A stretch of 64,000 nt of DNA, taken from positions 474,222,157 to 474,286,156 of the forward strand of contig NC_081412.1 of assembly GCF_030272615.1 (NCBI RefSeq), in the 5' to 3' direction. The notes under the pieces are model-generated. The model did no database searches. It had not been told where the DNA came from and saw only the letters and a list, made by a program, of their open reading frames with translations. Below are positions 23,670-36,423 of the stretch, in pieces. This DNA comes from Cryptomeria japonica (Eukaryota; Streptophyta; Pinopsida; Cupressales; Cupressaceae). The position numbers and the translations under genes are program-made. Positions within the stretch are counted from its first letter, which is position 1; the number at the start of each line of letters is the position of its first letter.

Positions 23670-24260
23670 CTTGAATCATACTCTTATGCTTGAGTTTGTG
23701 TATTTTTTTATCATTTATAATTTTTTATGCTATGTAGGTGTCCAAGGGATGCGTTCGGGTCCCGATGTCGCATGTCCATACAGATTATGCATTGTCATCC
23801 AGGAACCACACCTTTGTCCCGCTAAGATGTTAGTGTCCATTAGACGTGCTAGTGTCTCAAGGACATGCTATTGTACAAAGCAGAGAATTGATAAAGGCTA
23901 GTGAGAATGTCTTGTTTTTGTGCAAACTTTTCCTGAGATACGAGAGCATACATCAAGACATCTACTATAGACCCTATGGGATAAGGCAAAGGAGTTATCG
24001 AGTGCCAAAAGATGACCTTTCTAGAGACTGGGAGTGTGGTGGACCTTTTGCCTACCAAAGTTCCAATTTCATGTAATGATGTTGCGAGACCTTATGGAGA
24101 AATGGAATGTAGATACTATGTCCTTCCATCTTCCCATAGGGGAGATGACGGTGACATTGATTGACATCTATCTCATATTTTAACTACCCATCAAGGGGAA
24201 ATGAGTATCTCCTACCATCATATCAGGAGAAGAGCTAGGGAGATAGTAGGATTGGGCCAA
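23670..24260 (+). pseudogene. Plant mobile domain (PMD) remnant
   Basis: In the frame starting at 24082 the translation reads LRDLMEKWNVDTMSFHLP, then IGEMTVTLIDIYLIF, a stop, then LPIKGK. This matches the signature of the plant mobile domain (trp-rich helix, then FHLP-GE-T-TL-DV-LL-GLP-DG) found in transposon-derived plant proteins. The 'GLP' position carries a stop. Upstream open stretches (23671-23901 and 23846-24076, different frames) may be further parts but are not recognised. It is probably a domain captured by or derived from a mobile element and now broken. It reads opposite to the neighbouring LTR's element. Confidence 0.6.
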
Positions 24261-25711
24261 CAGTCGTAGAGTTGACATGAGTGGGCATATCTATTTGCGA
24301 GCGTTAGAGTGTAACCTTTTCATTTGGATGTTAGAGTGTAACCTTCTTTATTCTTGTAATAAAATATGTATGATATCCTCATTGTTGCATACCTAATGTC
24401 CACATCCCTGATAGAATTAATTCTTAACACTCATCCATCTGAAATTGCTCTAATAAAATGATTCACTTCAACATTATTTACATATATAAACATCAATTCT
24501 TCTTTGGTCTCACATAACCCTATCACAACTTGCAACACTTCCTTCCAAATCAAGTATGGTTTATCAAGAAAAATATATCCATCATGCATTTTGCTAAGAA
24601 CAATTTTGATAATTTATTCATTACCAAACATCATAAAACAATTCCAAGTATCCAAACCCTTGTACCCTAGGCTATTCAATTCACTTTTCAGCCTCTTAAT
24701 CTATTAGCCAAATTATTCTTCTTAAAAGCCCTTATCTCCCCATAATCATATTCTTCTAGAACAATAGTAATCTACTAACAAACATATTCCTTATGAATAA
24801 CACTATCATCAACTCTAGAACAAAGCTCCAATTGCATCTATATCCGACAAAATGAATGGTTTCAACTCATACTTAGGTCTAGGTTCATCATTGATGCTTT
24901 TCCATTTTGCCAAATCACTGCTTTGTAATCCTTTCTCACACACTTTCGCTTGAATTCACTTATTCATTTTCCTCCACTTTCCAAATCGCAAGTGCAGAAA
25001 TGATTGTAATTGCCAAAATACATACTCACAAATTAGGTCTTCAAAACGTTGATACACTATTTGCTGAACCTTAAGGAGTTACATCCGGACCACAAGATAT
25101 GCTCAAAACCTTCAAAAAATTACCACACATCTTCCATGCTAAGAGGAAACCTAAAATCCAACCAAAAGGGGTCAAAAGATGTTTTCTTTGAAACTCCCCT
25201 TCACACCTTGTTAGAGATTACTTTAGTGGCAAATATTCGCCAATGGCGATTTTTTCACGTCGGCGACCTGGGAAATGACAAATATTTTTTAATGACTCGG
25301 GGTGGCCATGTCGCCATAACATTATCAATTTCTGTCAAATTCACGGCCCGATCACCATATGTTTTATGTAATTAAATGTTTCTATGCAAGGATTTCGCTA
25401 ATAGCAAAGTTTTAGACCAAGGAAAATCATTGTTGTTGACAGCATTGGCAATTGCAAGTGACCTAAAGGTGAGCGATCATATTTTTGAAGTGTTATAATA
25501 TTATTCTGAATTTATCTATATTTGTTTTCACTGTTGAGTTCATTTTTATTTAGTGGTGACCCACTAGTGCCAAGTGGTCAGCTGGGACATTCAAACCTCA
25601 AACATCTAGATTGTAGGTCTTACGGTCAATGAAACATATATTATACTTTATAGTCTATTACTACTTCTTCAACAAATTGATCTTTTTGTGGTAGCCTTTA
25701 TTTGATTGGAG
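24261..25711. other. Intergenic or 5' flank of the hAT relic
   Basis: No domain is recognised in the short ORFs at 24504 and 25049. Bases 25162-25211 match 38001-38051 closely. Around 25220-25320 there are TTCGCCAATGGCGATTTTTT and GTCGGCGACC stretches reminiscent of the 42-bp minisatellite at 37.6 kb. The left terminus of the hAT element should lie here but was not found. Confidence 0.4.
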
Positions 25712-28423
25712 ATGTCAAACAGGAAGAAGGGTAGGAAACTTGAATGTGGGGAAGGCCATGAGAGGCCAACAAAAATAAGAGCGTTGTCTTCATACTTTAG
25801 CTTTTCAAAAGATTGTGGTGAAAATTAGGAAGGTACATCATCAGAAGTACAAGTACAAAATTCGCAACCTAGACCACATGTTGAAGATGGAGACGAACCT
25901 GATATCTAAGATTAGGATGATCTTGAAGAAGATTATTTGGTAGATGCCCAAGTTAGCCAGAATAATATAATCAACTTGGGTGATAATGCCATTAATGATA
26001 ATGCATGGAAGGGGAAAAGAAAAGATAGATCAAAAGAGGATGAACCACAATCAAAAAAGGATCGGGAGTGGGATATGTCAGTGAGAAGTTTTCAAATTAA
26101 TTGGGCATCAAAGTATTCATTCATTGAACTAGTGGAGAATCCAATTGAAGGCGAGCCTCCAATAGAATGCAAGTGTAATATTTGCACTTGGAAACACAAA
26201 AAGGAAATTAGGTTGCCTTTAAAATTTGACACCATAGAAAAGCATATGGGTAAAGTTTATGAAAAACAACTAATAGACGGAGTTGAAAAATCATGGATAA
26301 AATGGAAAGCATAAGAGGAATGTAAGCATGTGAGGAATGTCAAAGAGTACTAATTTCATGAGAAAATATAGACGAAGCCTACTGAAGTTAAAGGTTCTAT
26401 TGAAGCTAGTTTTGGAAAAGCAATGCAAATAGAACAATTGGGAAAAGTTGTTCAGTTAAGCGTTGTTTTTTATATTTTGAGTAGAGGGAGTGCTATGACA
26501 GATTTCCCATCAATTAGTGGTTTATTACACTTTTTGAAAGTTCCTAACTATCCTAATAGACACTGGTCAGTAAACAGTGGATGGGAATGGGCAAGTTGTC
26601 TTGCTGAGGTTGAAAAAGAAGATGTAAAGGAAAAAATAAGAGAGTCAAACTTTATTGCATTTTCTTTAGACGAAGTTACAATAATAGACAATACTTCATG
26701 GGTATGCATGCGTGTTTATACTATAGAAAATCATACCCACCAACCACATCTACTATTTGTTGCTAAAATGAAGGAGAGTGCAACAACAAAAAATTTATTT
26801 CAACTAGTAAAGAGAAGTTTAATTGAATATGGAGGTATGGATGACATGATGGTTGCCAAAAAATTGGTTTGTGTTGGAGCAGATGGAGCTTCAATAATGC
26901 AAGGTCACAGGAACGGTCTTTGTACAAAGATTGAAACTTTATTTGCATTGTACATTACTGTAATTCATTGCATGGATCACATAATGAATTTATCTTTTGG
27001 AATTGTGAGCAAGTTTGCTTCGATAAAAAAAATTGAAATTTTAATCAGAGAGCTCTACTCACACTTTTGTCGAAGTCCCAAGTGATTTATGGAATTTCAA
27101 CACTTTGCTGATGGAATAACTGATGGGAACAAGCTTCTCAAGGATAATGATACCAGATGGATCTCTTTGGATGGTCCAGCGCATCGAATTTTCTTAGAAT
27201 ATCCATCCTTGATTGGACTATTTCACATAACTCGTGATGAATTAGATCAACCAAAATTACCTGAACTTCTTCAAAGGTTAAGTAATCTAGAGACACTCTT
27301 AACTTTAGCAGCTCTTTTGCCCATGCTAGAGGAAATAAGGAATATTATGAAGGCTACCAAAAAAAGAGCTATGTATATTACAGAATATGCTACGCTATGT
27401 AAGATGACATGCATGACCCTCAACAATCTCTATCGAAATCAACCAACACTATCTGATGAAAAAAAATTTAAGTGGCGGACACTCACAAATTTGAACAATC
27501 CTGATAACTTTTTACAAACCAATGCAAACGGGGAGGTATGTGCCAATGTATAGGGAGTTGAGATACCAATGCACTTCTATGCCACGGTCGACCTCGAGGA
27601 ACTAGGAAAGCACCCCAGGAAGCAACTAGCAAGAGTTACAAGGGAAGGTTTCGACAAGATTGTTGAGACTGTAACTAATTCTATGAAGAAAATTGCGTAT
27701 GATCTTTCCTCACAAATTAGAAAAAGATTCCCTCCTAACAACCTACTCGAAGCCATGTCTAATGTGATTCCTCAATATTGGAGCCTCAACAATGCAGCTG
27801 ATTTTCAATGTAAGCTACTGACTTTGATAAAACAATTTTGCATATCTAGAGAATTGAATGGAGTAACTATAAATAGAATATTAGATGAAACCCATCTTTG
27901 AGAGAAATCATCTCATTTTGCATACACTATGAGAGAACAATATGGCACAATGGAGAACCCCCGCGAAGAGGGATCAGTAATAAGGCTTTGTAAATATATA
28001 GCTGAGAACGCAGCATTGCGTGATTCAATGCCAGAATATTTGAAGCTTGCTAATTTATGTCTTACCATGATATTGGGTTTGGTGGAAGATGAGAGAGTTT
28101 TTAGTTATTTGGGGTTCCTAAAATCAAAACTAAGAAACAAACGAGACAAAAATTGGGAAAATTGCTTGAGGCTCTATACATCTAGGTATGATGTCCACAC
28201 TTTTACTTACGATAGGGCATTGCAAATCTGGAGGTCCAAATGTGAAAGAAGAGGTTTGGGCAGCACTTCAAACCAAAGTGCCAGTGGGACTATTGACTCA
28301 TGTACTGGACCTACTAGTAGCATTGAGATGTAGTTCAACAAAGGTATGCAAACTCAGAGTGAAGAAACCACAAACAAGAATCAAGAAAGCTCTGAATTTG
28401 ATTAGGATGAATGGCAACTGTAA
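25712..28423 (+). pseudogene. hAT-superfamily transposase-like gene, many stops, single frame
   Basis: From ATG 25712 to TAA 28421 one reading frame can be followed for about 904 codons, with 11 internal stops. All recognisable segments (25937-26314, 26423-27085, 27089-27553, 27569-27901, 27929-28333) share this frame. The N-terminal region is charged. A BED-like zinc finger (CKCNIC ... LKFDTIEKHMGK) is followed by the RNase-H-like core with FIAFSLDEVTIIDNTSW, CVGADGASIMQGHRNGL and HCMDHIMNLS. The C-terminal part carries a dimerisation-like LANLCLTMILGLVEDERVFS segment. These features fit hAT transposases of the ZNF862-like group. The stop after 28333 is probably internal too, because a Glu/Ser/Gln-rich tail continues to 28423. 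Terminal inverted repeats were not found. Non-functional as it stands. Confidence 0.85.
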
Positions 28424-29431
28424 GAGATTGGTATTTATTAATCTTATTACGGTATCTCATCATTCATATTACAAAAGCATATTATTATGGTTGATAACTT
28501 GATGATGTTTTATGAGTCTGTTAACTTTTTGCAATTAGAATTTAATATTGATTTGTAATTGTAGTTTTCAACTTTCTATTTCCAGATTTAAAATAGCATA
28601 ATAAAAGACTATAATGTGTTTATTGATATAGAGATGTTTATTTAGACATGTTTGAGAACTTAGATTTTCATTAATTCTTTCGAAATATAGCCATATGATA
28701 CAATTCATTCAATAGTAATACACCAGTCTGTGTGATTCTCCATGCAAAAGTCAATACAAAGTTTCAGAACCCTTTGCAAATGACCTCGAATTCTCTTTTA
28801 TAGAAACAAGTGAGCAGCAATAGCTTCAGGTCAAATTAAAACATGTGAAGACACAACATCAAAATCATAAAATCAGCACAGATTTACATGGCCATCACAA
28901 GTCGGATTAGCAATTTAACAATTGCTACATGTCTGATGTCTCATGTTCAAAAAATAGAGTTCAAAATTAAATATTAATTCGCACCATGACAAATTAAATA
29001 TAGATAATAGTAGTGCCCAAAACCTAGTAATCAAAAGTAGAGAAATGCAAAAATATTAAAGCTTGGGAGAATTTGAGAATGCAAATTTGCAGGCTGAATT
29101 TTTGCATTATGCATCATAGATTCATAGGATGGATTAACAATTTAGCAATAGCGAGTGTTGGTTTTTTGTGATTCATAAAACTGAGTTATTTCAAGTGATG
29201 CCAAATTCCAAATAGAAAAAACATAAAACCTTGAAATTAAGAGTAAAAGAAGAAAATTGTGCAATACATACTATGATTCTTAAGATTTATGTCCCATTTT
29301 TTGCAGGGTGATCCACTCTTCGTCTGATGGAAGGTCAATATTCTGTAAACTATGGAAAGTCAACTGCAACTTCGTCAAGAATCCATATTTCGAAGAGTGA
29401 CTTGACATCAATATTTCACCCAATACCGAAT
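28424..29431. other. Intergenic, no gene recognised
   Basis: AT-rich. It includes the expected 3' end of the hAT element, though no terminal repeat was found, and the region downstream of the minus-strand ORF that ends at 29432. Confidence 0.4.
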
Positions 29432-32400
29432 TCAGATTTGTAAATAGTTGGATGAATTCCAGATGCTTTGGGGAGTTGTGTCCTTAGGAAGTAAGTCTAA
29501 ATCAAACTTCATTTTTATCTCCATGCTTTTGTTGTAAGCTTCTTTTCCAATGGATTTATTTGATGGGTAAATGGTATTAGGAAAACCAACTTTAATTAAA
29601 TTAGTTTTCTTTTCTTGTAGCTTCAATATCTTTTTTCCACATTTATCCATAATTGTTGATATTTCCCTTAGAATCTGGCATTTTTGAATGATAGATGATG
29701 TCTTAACTATGGCATCAATGCGTCTCTTAATTCCCTTGGATGCCAAGTAGCTGTCACTAGTACTGTAGACTACTTGCATAATCTATTTTGCCATATCCTC
29801 TTTTGAATAAACATGTATGATCTTCTCAAAGTGCCCTTTGATTTTCATATAAATTACTCTCAGACTTTCATTCAGTTCAAACCATTCACACAACTTGTCA
29901 CTCTACGTTATTTTCCACCAAATGTTTTCTTGTATATACTTCGTTGTATTTTTTATATTACCTTTCAATCTATCCTCCAAAGTTTTAATTTTATCATTTG
30001 CATTGCGCAGGTCTTCTTTCATTTGTGCACATTTTTTTCTTTCTTCCTCTACTTCCTCTTGCAAATGTTTTTCTTTTTCCTTCTCATGATCCAATAGATC
30101 CTATATTTTTCTTATTTCGGCAACAACAAACTCATAACTTTTGTATATGTTTTGAAAACTGGCTCTTTACTTGTCAATTTTTTTACTGCTTTTAGCCAAT
30201 TTTTCTCTCAGGTCCTTCAATTTTGCATCCATCATCTCCTGCTCTGCATTTTCTACTGCAAAACCCAAATTTTTTATCCTTTTCTGTAAATCATTGCACT
30301 TGTTATCTATTGCTTTCCTCCTTGATTTTTCCTTTGCTAGGTCTACATGTAACTTTTCAAATTTGTTTCTCTAGTTTATTTTTTTCTCTCTCCACCTTTA
30401 GTAGTTAAGTGTAGACCACTTCGTTAGTCCTTTTTGACACACTAATTTTGTCCACATTATGTACTTTGGAAAAATCCATTTGGAGGGTGCTAACTTGAAA
30501 TTTAGTGGGATCTATCTGATTGTGTGGTGGATTTTTATCTTTAGTTGGGGGCATAACAACCATGAACTCCATCATATCTTTGTGTGGGTCATATGTTGAA
30601 AAAACCCTGTTCATTGCAGGCTATTCATCTAAAACTTCAGTCAGGGAAACCCTTTGAAATTCTCTCTTTTTTCTTTATTTGCATTTTTTGTGTGTTCAAA
30701 TTTTTCATAGTAATCACGAAATTGAAAATTTGGGCTTGTTTAAGCAATTAAATGTTTGAAAGGTGAAATAGGAATAACAAAGGCTCCAATTCCACTTATG
30801 CCTGTTGTTTTAACTAATGCATTACTAGGATTACCAGCAACCATTCCTGATCCTTTCGTACTAAAACTTTCATGTGTAGTTTACATAATCTTTTGAGGTG
30901 TGTGATATGAAGCTGCAAATGATTGATTTGTAGTGTCAGTGGCACTTGATATAGGATTATGAATAGTATGAATATCTACCACTAGTGGCCTCTTGCGAGA
31001 GATATTTTGTTGCAGACCTTGTCCAACACCAAGACAACTAGTAGCAGTAATAGTACCCATGCCAACCCCACCAATCATAGTGACACTTGAATGAACAATA
31101 ATAGGAATACTATCTCCAGACTCCCCATTAGTGGTAGTGGAACTTGATTCACCACCAATAGGAATACCATGATGTGGTGGTGGTTGTGGATTTGAACCTG
31201 AAACAAATGTAGGTGGACCTTGAGGATAATGAGTAGTACCTTTCCATGATGAATCTGAAGAATCAAGTCCAATGAATTGTTTAATAGGAGCTTTTGATTT
31301 TAAATCTGACGAAAGTTGTACCTCAAGTGGATACCAAATGCCTTCTCCTCTGGCACCTAGACCACCACCTTCAAAACACATTTTTTCCACAATGTTTGCC
31401 CCTTTGCTATATTTTTCTTTCATAGACTCATTGACTCCACCTAATATTTTAGGGACTGTAGTAGTAGTTGGAGTGGACTCAACCTCATACTCATCATCAT
31501 CTTCAATCATGTCATATGTTGTTGTCAAATGCTCCATATTCTGCAATTTGCTAAACTCTTCATCCTCGTCGATGGTCTCAAATTCTGCACTATTCTTTGG
31601 TTCACCGAGATTCTTCCTCATAGTCCAAAAATTATTTATTTTGGTTTGAGTCAAATAACTCTATTTACATTCTTGTAGAATTGATTTGGGAATAGATTTG
31701 TTAGATGGATTAGCAGATTTTTGGTAGAAATTGTAGGACCTCCTATTTTGGATGCCCTGACCCTCCTCTGTTGTCCTCTGTGTGTGCAATGCCATAATTT
31801 GTTATGAAATTTCTTCTGTTGAAATTTTATTGTCAGCGGAAATTTTCTCCATCTCTTTTTTTACCTCATCCCAGGAGTCCATGTTTCTAAGCTTTTCTAG
31901 CAATGGTTAACTTTCATGTTGACATAATGCTGAAGAGTTCCCATTTTTCTTAAGCCTTGCTTGAACTACATCGATTGGATCATACTGCCAGAGACCCTCA
32001 TCACCAAAGCTAAAAAACTAACAAAAATTCATGTGCCACATTGAATGCTTTTCTCTCAAATGTGAACCCTCCACATGAAAAAGGCAAGGAAGGAAATATG
32101 CTCTTCTTTTACTGACCATGGAAGTGCCTATCTGTGCTCTCCAACTATCATACATATTCCAATGCAAATACCCTCTCTATCACATGTATTGGAAGTATGT
32201 ATGGTTTTACTATTGATCCGTAAAACCTTAAGACAGTGAATTCTTCCATGAAGAACCAGTCAACCAATTCTATTTGACTTCTGAGTTGAATGTAATCTCT
32301 ACAAGACACATGCAATCTAGGCATTGGAGTGCTTGTAATTTCATTATACATTGGTTCCAAAAAGAAGTCTACAAAATGGTTGTAGTTCTTTCTGTTATCA

Positions 32401-33289
32401 TGCATCCTTATCTTTGGTGTCCATTCATATATTGGACACTCTATTATGTTCTGAGTCTTATCATCAATCTTATAGTTCACAATTTGAAGATTATTGGTCT
32501 CAAATATTGCACGATACTTGGATAGAAGGAGATAGCACAAGTAGGATGAGAATGTAAATGTCTTACAAGAACCTTTTTTGATCATTAGTAATTGTTTTTG
32601 CATGGATTGAACAATGTGCTCAATAAAATTATATCTTACTGGCTGACCTACACAATGGATATTATAAATAATTTCAAGAAGGTTTGCACCCACTTCCCTA
32701 TCATTTTCCAATCCTAGGAAAAATGACAGCAAGAAAATAGTATCCCCAAACCATGGAACAAAAATGTTAGAATCATAAGGAGGCTTATGATTTTGATCCA
32801 ACATAGTACAACGCTTTATTAGAGCTTTGATAAATGAATCTCTACGACTTGGATTGAGACTCTCATAATTCTCTACCAGCTTTCCTAGGTCAATTTGGAC
32901 GTTTGAGTTTTGTGCTTCAAACCCTAGGTTCAACAAATGAGCAAATTCTCCCACGTTTATGGATAAAATTTCCTCTTTTGTATTTTTATTGACAATTGCT
33001 TTTTTATCTTCATCATAATTTTTGGCACAGAGCATGACAAAATCAGGGCAATAGAATACTTCAGGTAACACCATGCTTCCCAATCCAACATCCCACAATG
33101 CGATTTTATTTGTTCTTTGTTTTAACATTGAGTTGAAAACAGTAAATTTTGCGTTGGATGGATTTGCTGCCTTACTAGACAATGCATATCTAATATCTAT
33201 GATACACTTTTCACCATGATAGAAGGGTCATAAATATCATGGTATTCATCAATGAAACCTGGTGTTTTAACCAGTTTGGTTAGGTACAT
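29432..33289 (-). pseudogene. Long retroelement-type ORF (globular N-terminus, Ser/Thr/Pro middle, coiled-coil C-terminus)
   Basis: On the minus strand an ATG at 33289 starts MYLTKLVKTPGFIDEYHDIY. After one frameshift the reading continues for about 350 residues (33182-32148, open upstream of 33182 as well). This part is hydrophobic-rich with LALW, FCPDF-like and WFGDTIFLLSFF patterns, with no motif I can name. The middle (31654-30881) has acidic runs, a TTTTVP stretch, GGGLGARGEGIWYPLEV and a PPPHH segment. The C-terminal part (30614-29432, several stops) is Lys/Glu-rich and heptad-like, then ends in a helical segment. The layout parallels the ORF at 59.5-62.95 kb. No protease, integrase or polymerase motif is present, so it may be a non-autonomous element's gag-like protein or a captured gene. 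Stops and shifts show it is decayed. Confidence 0.5.
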
Positions 33290-33757
33290 TTTTTTTTCAC
33301 TTGCCTTCCTGTTGAACTACTGCTTCTTGTTTTCCCCATCGTTGTTATTGTTAATAATTCAAAATAATGCTAGATACAAACCTGAAAATACTAACCCTCA
33401 AATTGGACCATGAGATTAATAAAAGTAAAAAAGGTGGGATGTAGGTGTTCTAGATTTTACCCTAAATTTCTTTCACTAGATTGGCGCAGACAGTCTCTGT
33501 TGCAACTTGCATTCCTCAATCTAGTAGTTGTTTCTAAATCTCCCTTGATTTACTGGTTTGTCCATGAAATGAAAGATGATTATGATTTATGAGTCAATTA
33601 TTTTGAAAACTCTGAAAAGTACAAAAGTAATACCTAAAGGGAAAAATATCTAGAATCATGTTGTAATTTTATTAATTATTATTAATATCTATTCACCGAC
33701 AAAGGACAAAACATTCATTACTTCAGTCTAAATTCTGAGGACATTAAATGTAAAAAG
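33290..33757. other. Upstream flank of the long minus-strand ORF
   Basis: No LTR end, primer-binding site or promoter could be identified upstream of the ATG at 33289. A 60-codon plus-strand ORF at 33410 has no support. Confidence 0.4.
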
Positions 33758-34691
33758 TTCAATTCCGGGTGAAGTTATCACAAATGTGTTCACTTCCCAC
33801 ATTCGAGCCGAAATCCACCCTAAGTCGTTGATCTGTGCTCATCCAACAGACGATGGTATCTGTTGTCAGTTGTCATGGGTCCCATGACTTTTCCCATTTT
33901 TTGGGCACATCACCACACTCGGGTCACTTTTTCAGCATGTTTTTTAAGTCTCTTTAATCCATCAACTTCATCCCAAAATAGATCTTTATAGACTTAATTA
34001 TATTTGATTTAATGTAAAACGTTCAATTCTGGGCAAAGTTCTCACAAATTTGTTCATTTCCCACATTCAGGCCGAAATCCACCCTATGCCGTTGATCTTT
34101 TCTCATCCAATGGACGATCATACCTGTTGTTAGATGTCATGGGTCCCATGACTTTTACCATTTTTCAGGTACATCACCACACTCGAGTCACTTTTCAGGA
34201 CTTTTTTTAAAGTCTGTTTAATCATTTTAAACTTCCGCCCAAAAAAGAGCTTTATAGACTTAGTTATATTTAATTAAATTTAAAACTTTCGATTCCAGGC
34301 GAAGTTCTCACAAATGTGTTCACTCCCCACATTCGGGCCGAAATCCACTATAGGTCGTTGATCTTTTCTCATCCAATGGATGATGGTACCTATTGTCAGA
34401 TGTCATGGGTCCCATGAGTTTTGCCATTTTTCGGGCACGTCACCACACTCGAGTCACTTTTCGGGACTGTTTTTTAAGCTTGTTTAATCATTTTAAACTT
34501 CCACCCGAAAAAAGAGCTTTATAGACTTAATTATATTTAATTAAATTTAAAACGTTCAATTCCGAGCAAAGTTCTCACAAATGTGTTCACTTCCCACATT
34601 TGGGCCGAAATCCATCCTAGGTCATTGATCTTTGCTAATCCAACGAAGGATGGTACCTGTTGTCAGATGTCGTGGGTCCCATAATAAGAGA
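33758..34691. repeat. 265-bp tandem repeat, about 3.5 copies
   Basis: Units begin at 33758, 34022, 34288 and 34555 (periods 264, 266 and 267), each with TTC(A/G)ATTCC followed by AAGTT(C/A)TCACAAAT. Every full unit has GGCCGAAATCCA, a CCGTTGATCT-like stretch, CATCCAA, and near its middle CATGGGTCCCATG, a 13-bp inverted repeat with a one-base centre. The last unit breaks off after GTGGGTCCCAT at about 34691. A related fragment at 35180 (AAATCCACCCTAAGC) and another at about 37395-37440 show that the array was once larger or has been broken up. Confidence 0.85.
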
Positions 34692-35180
34692 CATTTAAAG
34701 ATGTGCAATATTTTGAGATAACTATTAAATATAATTTTAATATTATTTGTAAAAATATGAAATTCAAAAATAGTATAGAACATGAAACTTAGTTTCTAGA
34801 ATAAAAAATATAACTAAATAAAAATATATATTTTGATATACAATTTGAAAGGTAAAAGTTTAATATAAAAAATAAAACATTCAATATTAAATCTAAAATA
34901 TTAATTTAAAGTTTAACAAAATTCTTTAAAAATATGTTTATGATATATAATTTTAAAAACTAGTTAAAAAATATATATAAAAGTTCAAAATAAATTTAGT
35001 GTAATATAAATTTTAATTTAATAAATAAATAAAGACTAAAAATATATATAAAAGTTCAACATAAATTTAGTTTAATATAAATTTTAATTTAATTTAGTTC
35101 AAATTAATTTAATAAACAAATAAAGACTATAAAAAAATTATATGATAGTATTTACAACAAAGTTTATAGTCTCTATGAAA
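34692..35180. repeat. Very AT-rich insert with a 71-bp tandem duplication
   Basis: AAGTTCAA(A/C)ATAAATTTAG occurs at 34981 and 35052 within a nearly identical 71-bp unit, with a shorter third piece to about 35131. The insert separates the 265-bp array from a fragment of its unit at 35180, so it may have interrupted the array. Confidence 0.65.
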
Positions 35181-35429
35181 AATCCACCCTAAGCTGTTGA
35201 TCTAATTGAGTCTAATCGTGTTCTCTAATTGAGTCTAGAACCTTGAATTTTCTTCTAATGACCTTGGCCTTGAGTCTAATAATGTGGTGAATCTTATTAG
35301 TTATTGATAAACCTGCACCTCCTAAGGACCTATGCAATATGCATTACCTTTGATCCTAGTGAGACTATAGAAACACCTGATGGCCCACTATAAGTCTATA
35401 TATCACCTGCAAAGATAAAAGACATACTC

Positions 35430-35745
35430 TCACGAGGGGTTCTCATTGATGATTTATCCAACATGTATGGTGAATGTAATAACTTAAGAATATCTTTATA
35501 CTTTACAATTGCATGAAGTAACATATTGATATGATAAATTTGATTTAGTGGTTAAGATCTTTGATGGTTTCTCTTGTCCTACTATAGGTTCTATAATTAG
35601 TCTTCTGATTAAGGTTGGTACTAAGTGCTTAGATGTCATTTTTGCTATCATTCCTAAATCCTACATCAAATCAATTTTGTGTGAAGTTGGGACATCCTTA
35701 CCCTCGGTTCTCTTCCATGAAATCGATCCCATCTACCCTTCATAA
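35430..35745 (+). pseudogene. Gypsy-type retroaspartyl protease fragment
   Basis: The stretch 35548-35745 reads PTIGSIISLLIKVGTKCLDV, then IFAIIPKS, ending near FHEIDPIYPS. This matches the part after the catalytic site in plant Gypsy proteases (PIGSI-LPIKVGTK-LDVTFAIIP ... LH--LKFP). A possible upstream piece (RGVLIDDLSNMYG) lies near 35440. The catalytic D-S/T-G region is missing or broken, and no reverse transcriptase follows. It is a small relic. Confidence 0.55.
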
Positions 35746-36423
35746 ATGTCTCAATTTCTTCATTATGAAAAAATCTTAACTATAAATCATAGCATGTACC
35801 CAATACCAACACATGCATACACTAGTTCAAAACTTCAACAACAAGTAAGTTGGACTTTTAGTTTTAATTCACTTGTTTTTCACGAGATAAACATCTTTTT
35901 TTTTATATTTATAAAATTATAATCAACCATAATCAATGTACAAATAATAAATGGAATGAACTATTTTTTTTTATATATATATTAAATATAGATGAAGAAG
36001 CATTACATAAAAAAGATCACAGTATTAAATTTATTACCATTGTTTAACAAAATATTGAAATAACGTAGCTCATATTTAAAAAGAATTTTAAAAAATTTCA
36101 TTAATAAAAATGAAATAGAAAGCATTTTTATATCCATAAGACTCTAAGAGGCAAACTGAAACAAACTAAAATTTTAAAAATTATCATTAATATTTATGCT
36201 TTTGAAATTTACAATTTCTACATGTCTGAGACTCTAAGACTTGAGTCCCTCAAAAACTTTAAAGCCAAAATGAGTGAGCCACTAAGCTAGTGAGGTTTCA
36301 AGGACATAGGCAAAAAAAAAACTACTAGGGGATCGGGGCTAGGGCATAGGTAGTGGATGGTTTACCCTAAGAATCTGGCCCTCCTTCCATGTAGAATTCT
36401 TCAAACAACATAAGTCGAGAGAG
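35746..36423. other. Intergenic, no gene recognised
   Basis: AT-rich with no ORF of note. A more GC-rich stretch near 36280-36400 (CTACTAGGGGATCGGGGC) is not recognised. Confidence 0.4.

Noticed and set aside
25220-25300. Left terminal inverted repeat of the hAT element (TAGTGGCAAATATTCGCC)
   Set aside because: It looks like some hAT ends, but no inverted partner was found downstream of 28423.
29813-30408. Several Phe/Ser/Leu-rich plus-strand ORFs
   Set aside because: They are antisense to the Lys/Glu-rich coiled-coil part of the minus-strand ORF.
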